60,485 nucleotides of DNA from an uncultured bacterium. GTDB taxonomy: Bacteria > Bacillota > Clostridia > Peptostreptococcales > Anaerovoracaceae. The notes under the pieces are model-generated. The model saw only the letters and a program-made list of their open reading frames with translations. It ran no database searches and had not been told where the DNA came from. Position numbers and translations under genes: made by a program. This document shows positions 59,252 to 60,485 of this stretch, piece by piece. The stretch lies in assembly GCA_905214195.1 (NCBI GenBank), contig CAJMLH010000007.1, positions 1 through 60,485 of the forward strand, in the 5' to 3' direction. Position 1 is the first letter of the stretch. Each line of letters starts with the position of its first letter.

Positions 59252-59329
59252 TTGCCTTTAAGTATTGAAACTTCAACATAAATCAGTGATATATCTTCTT
59301 AGAAAACTTTGTATTTCGGAGGAAGATAT

Positions 59330-60454
59330 ATGAAACATGTTGTTTGTCCCGCATGCGGTAGTATTTGTGTCAAATACGGAAAGAATAAATCAGGGTCTCA
59401 ACGTTGGCGTTGTAAAAGCTGTGCAAGTATCTATACACCTAAAATTGATAATACATCAAAGCAGCTAAAAATCTTCTTAAAATGGCTGTTTGGAAAGCAG
59501 TCTCAAAAGGAAATGCCCGGTGAAGGAAGGTCATTTAGAAGAAAGACCAATCAGCTATGGAATATATGGCCGTTGCCACCAAAGGTGGAAGGACAAAAGG
59601 ATGTGATATATGTTGATGGAATTTATATTGGGCGTAAAGCCTGTATTTTGATTTGTTGCGATGAGAGATATGTTCTTGGATGGTACTTATGCAGATATGA
59701 AAATGCTCGGGCATGGAAAACATTGATGTCCCGTATATCTGAACCTACAATGGTAGTCTCAGATGGAGGGACAGGGTTCACAAAAGCCCTTAAAAGGGTG
59801 TGGCCAAATGCGAAACATCAGAGATGTCTGTTTCATGTATTTTGTCAAGTTAAACGCTATACAACAAGCAAGCCTAAGACTGCAGCAGGAATAGAGCTAT
59901 ATGTATTAGCTAAAGATTTACTGCATTTAGAAACACAAGCGGAAAAAGACACTTGGATAAGTAGGTTTATTGACTGGATGCAAAAGTACAATGGCTTTCT
60001 CAGTCAGTTAACCTATGACGAATATGGCAACAGCAGATATACACATGAAAGATTGATTAAAGCACAGCGTTCGATCATGAGGCTGCTTAATGAGGGTACG
60101 ATGTTTACTTACTTTGATGAGGCTTTGAGAAGTGAAATAGATAGGATTCCAACAACAAACAATCAGATTGAAGGAGGCGTTAATTCAAGGCTTAGAGAGA
60201 TGCTTAGGGTACATAGAGGCTTATCAGTTGAGAGAAGAATAAAAGCAGTCTTTTGGTGGTGCTATATGCACTCGCCTAAGCCGCTTTCTGAGACTGAAAT
60301 ATTGAAAGTAATGCCAACTGATAAAAACATCGCAGAGATATACCGGAAGATGACCAATCAAGAAAAACTATCAGGTTCAATTCCCGATTGGGGCGATGCG
60401 ATTGTATGGAGCGAACTTCATCATTCTGGTAAGTACCCTAGTTATTGGGACTAG
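59330..60454 (+). CDS. IS256-family (IS1249-type) transposase
   Basis: 374 residues from the ATG at 59330 (GGAGG upstream); a TTG seven codons earlier lacks an RBS. An N-terminal zinc finger (CPACGSICVKYG...RWRCKSCASIY, two CxxC) is followed by a DDE domain: Asp in YVDGIYIG, Asp in VVSDGGTGF and Glu in TNNQIEGGVNSRLREM. HQRCLFHVFCQVK between the second D and E is typical of Mutator-like IS256 enzymes. Apparently intact, with the stop 7 bp before the right repeat. Confidence 0.92.
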   Translation: MKHVVCPACGSICVKYGKNKSGSQRWRCKSCASIYTPKIDNTSKQLKIFLKWLFGKQSQKEMPGEGRSFRRKTNQLWNIWPLPPKVEGQKDVIYVDGIYIGRKACILICCDERYVLGWYLCRYENARAWKTLMSRISEPTMVVSDGGTGFTKALKRVWPNAKHQRCLFHVFCQVKRYTTSKPKTAAGIELYVLAKDLLHLETQAEKDTWISRFIDWMQKYNGFLSQLTYDEYGNSRYTHERLIKAQRSIMRLLNEGTMFTYFDEALRSEIDRIPTTNNQIEGGVNSRLREMLRVHRGLSVERRIKAVFWWCYMHSPKPLSETEILKVMPTDKNIAEIYRKMTNQEKLSGSIPDWGDAIVWSELHHSGKYPSYWD

Positions 60455-60460
60455 GGTACC

Positions 60461-60485
60461 ACCAACTCTTTTTGTCCTATAGGCC
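60461..60485 (-). repeat. right terminal inverted repeat of the IS
   Basis: The perfect complement of 59135-59159; its outer end coincides with the last base of the window. Confidence 0.92.

Larger units (their letters stand above)
59135..60485 (+). mobile_element. insertion sequence, IS256 family (IS1249-like)
   Basis: A 1351-bp element bounded by perfect 25-bp inverted repeats and carrying one complete transposase gene. The right repeat ends at the last base of the window, so the target-site duplication cannot be tested; the left flank is AAACCCCG. The intact ORF suggests a recently active copy. Confidence 0.88.

Overview
The window looks like a chromosomal segment (about 40% G+C by eye) of a Gram-positive, probably anaerobic, Clostridia-type Firmicute. 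The evidence is the class B sortase, a fused FeoA-FeoB iron transporter, a clostridial-type histidine degradation operon, a butyrate-type 3-hydroxybutyryl-CoA dehydrogenase behind a Rex-like site, AAGGAGG-type ribosome binding sites, and the rho/prmC/rpmE/prfA and prfA-ywlC-rpiB-upp-tyrS gene orders. Most genes lie on the minus strand. No tRNA, rRNA or CRISPR array was recognised.

Layout. 1-7.8 kb: end of a DUF4430 secreted protein, a class B sortase, and the complete histidine-to-glutamate pathway (hutH-hutU-hutI-fchA-ftcD) with a perfect 24-bp palindrome in the leader of hutH. 8.1-12.7 kb: feoAB translationally coupled to a LysR regulator, with a divergent YeiH-family exporter. 12.7-18.1 kb: PatB/MalY lyase with a MarR regulator, a DUF2812 membrane protein, and oleate hydratase with a TetR regulator. 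18.2-20.8 kb: rplM-rpsI behind a repeat-bearing 300-nt leader, then the CCA-adding enzyme. 20.9-25 kb: a three-gene ABC importer preceded by a tiny ORF and an intrinsic terminator (possible attenuation), then CorA. 25-30.2 kb: rpmE and the prfA-ywlC-rpiB-upp-tyrS operon.

30.3-36.4 kb: a self-contained sigma-54 module. It holds a PAS-AAA+-Fis enhancer-binding protein, an AspT-like permease, a YtcJ-type amidohydrolase and an alanine/glycine:cation symporter. A near-perfect -24/-12 promoter and a perfect 22-bp palindrome lie in front of the transport/hydrolysis operon. The module sits inside the rho-DUF1385-prmC // rpmE-prfA housekeeping block and is the best candidate here for an undescribed system.

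36.5-43.2 kb: prmC-DUF1385-rho; a ureohydrolase plus an orphan amino-acid-binding lipoprotein; a 560-bp repeat-rich non-coding patch; and hbd. 43.4-46.3 kb: a small secreted protein, an ECF-like sigma/anti-sigma pair and two XRE regulators. 46.4-53.7 kb: a six-gene operon (pgcA-hslO-ddl-DUF1934-DUF1846-clcA). 53.7-58.7 kb: HtrA protease, PlsC, and a PAP2-cysK-PucR-type regulator operon. 58.7-60.5 kb: a candidate small RNA and an IS256/IS1249-type insertion sequence whose right inverted repeat ends exactly at the last base of the window.
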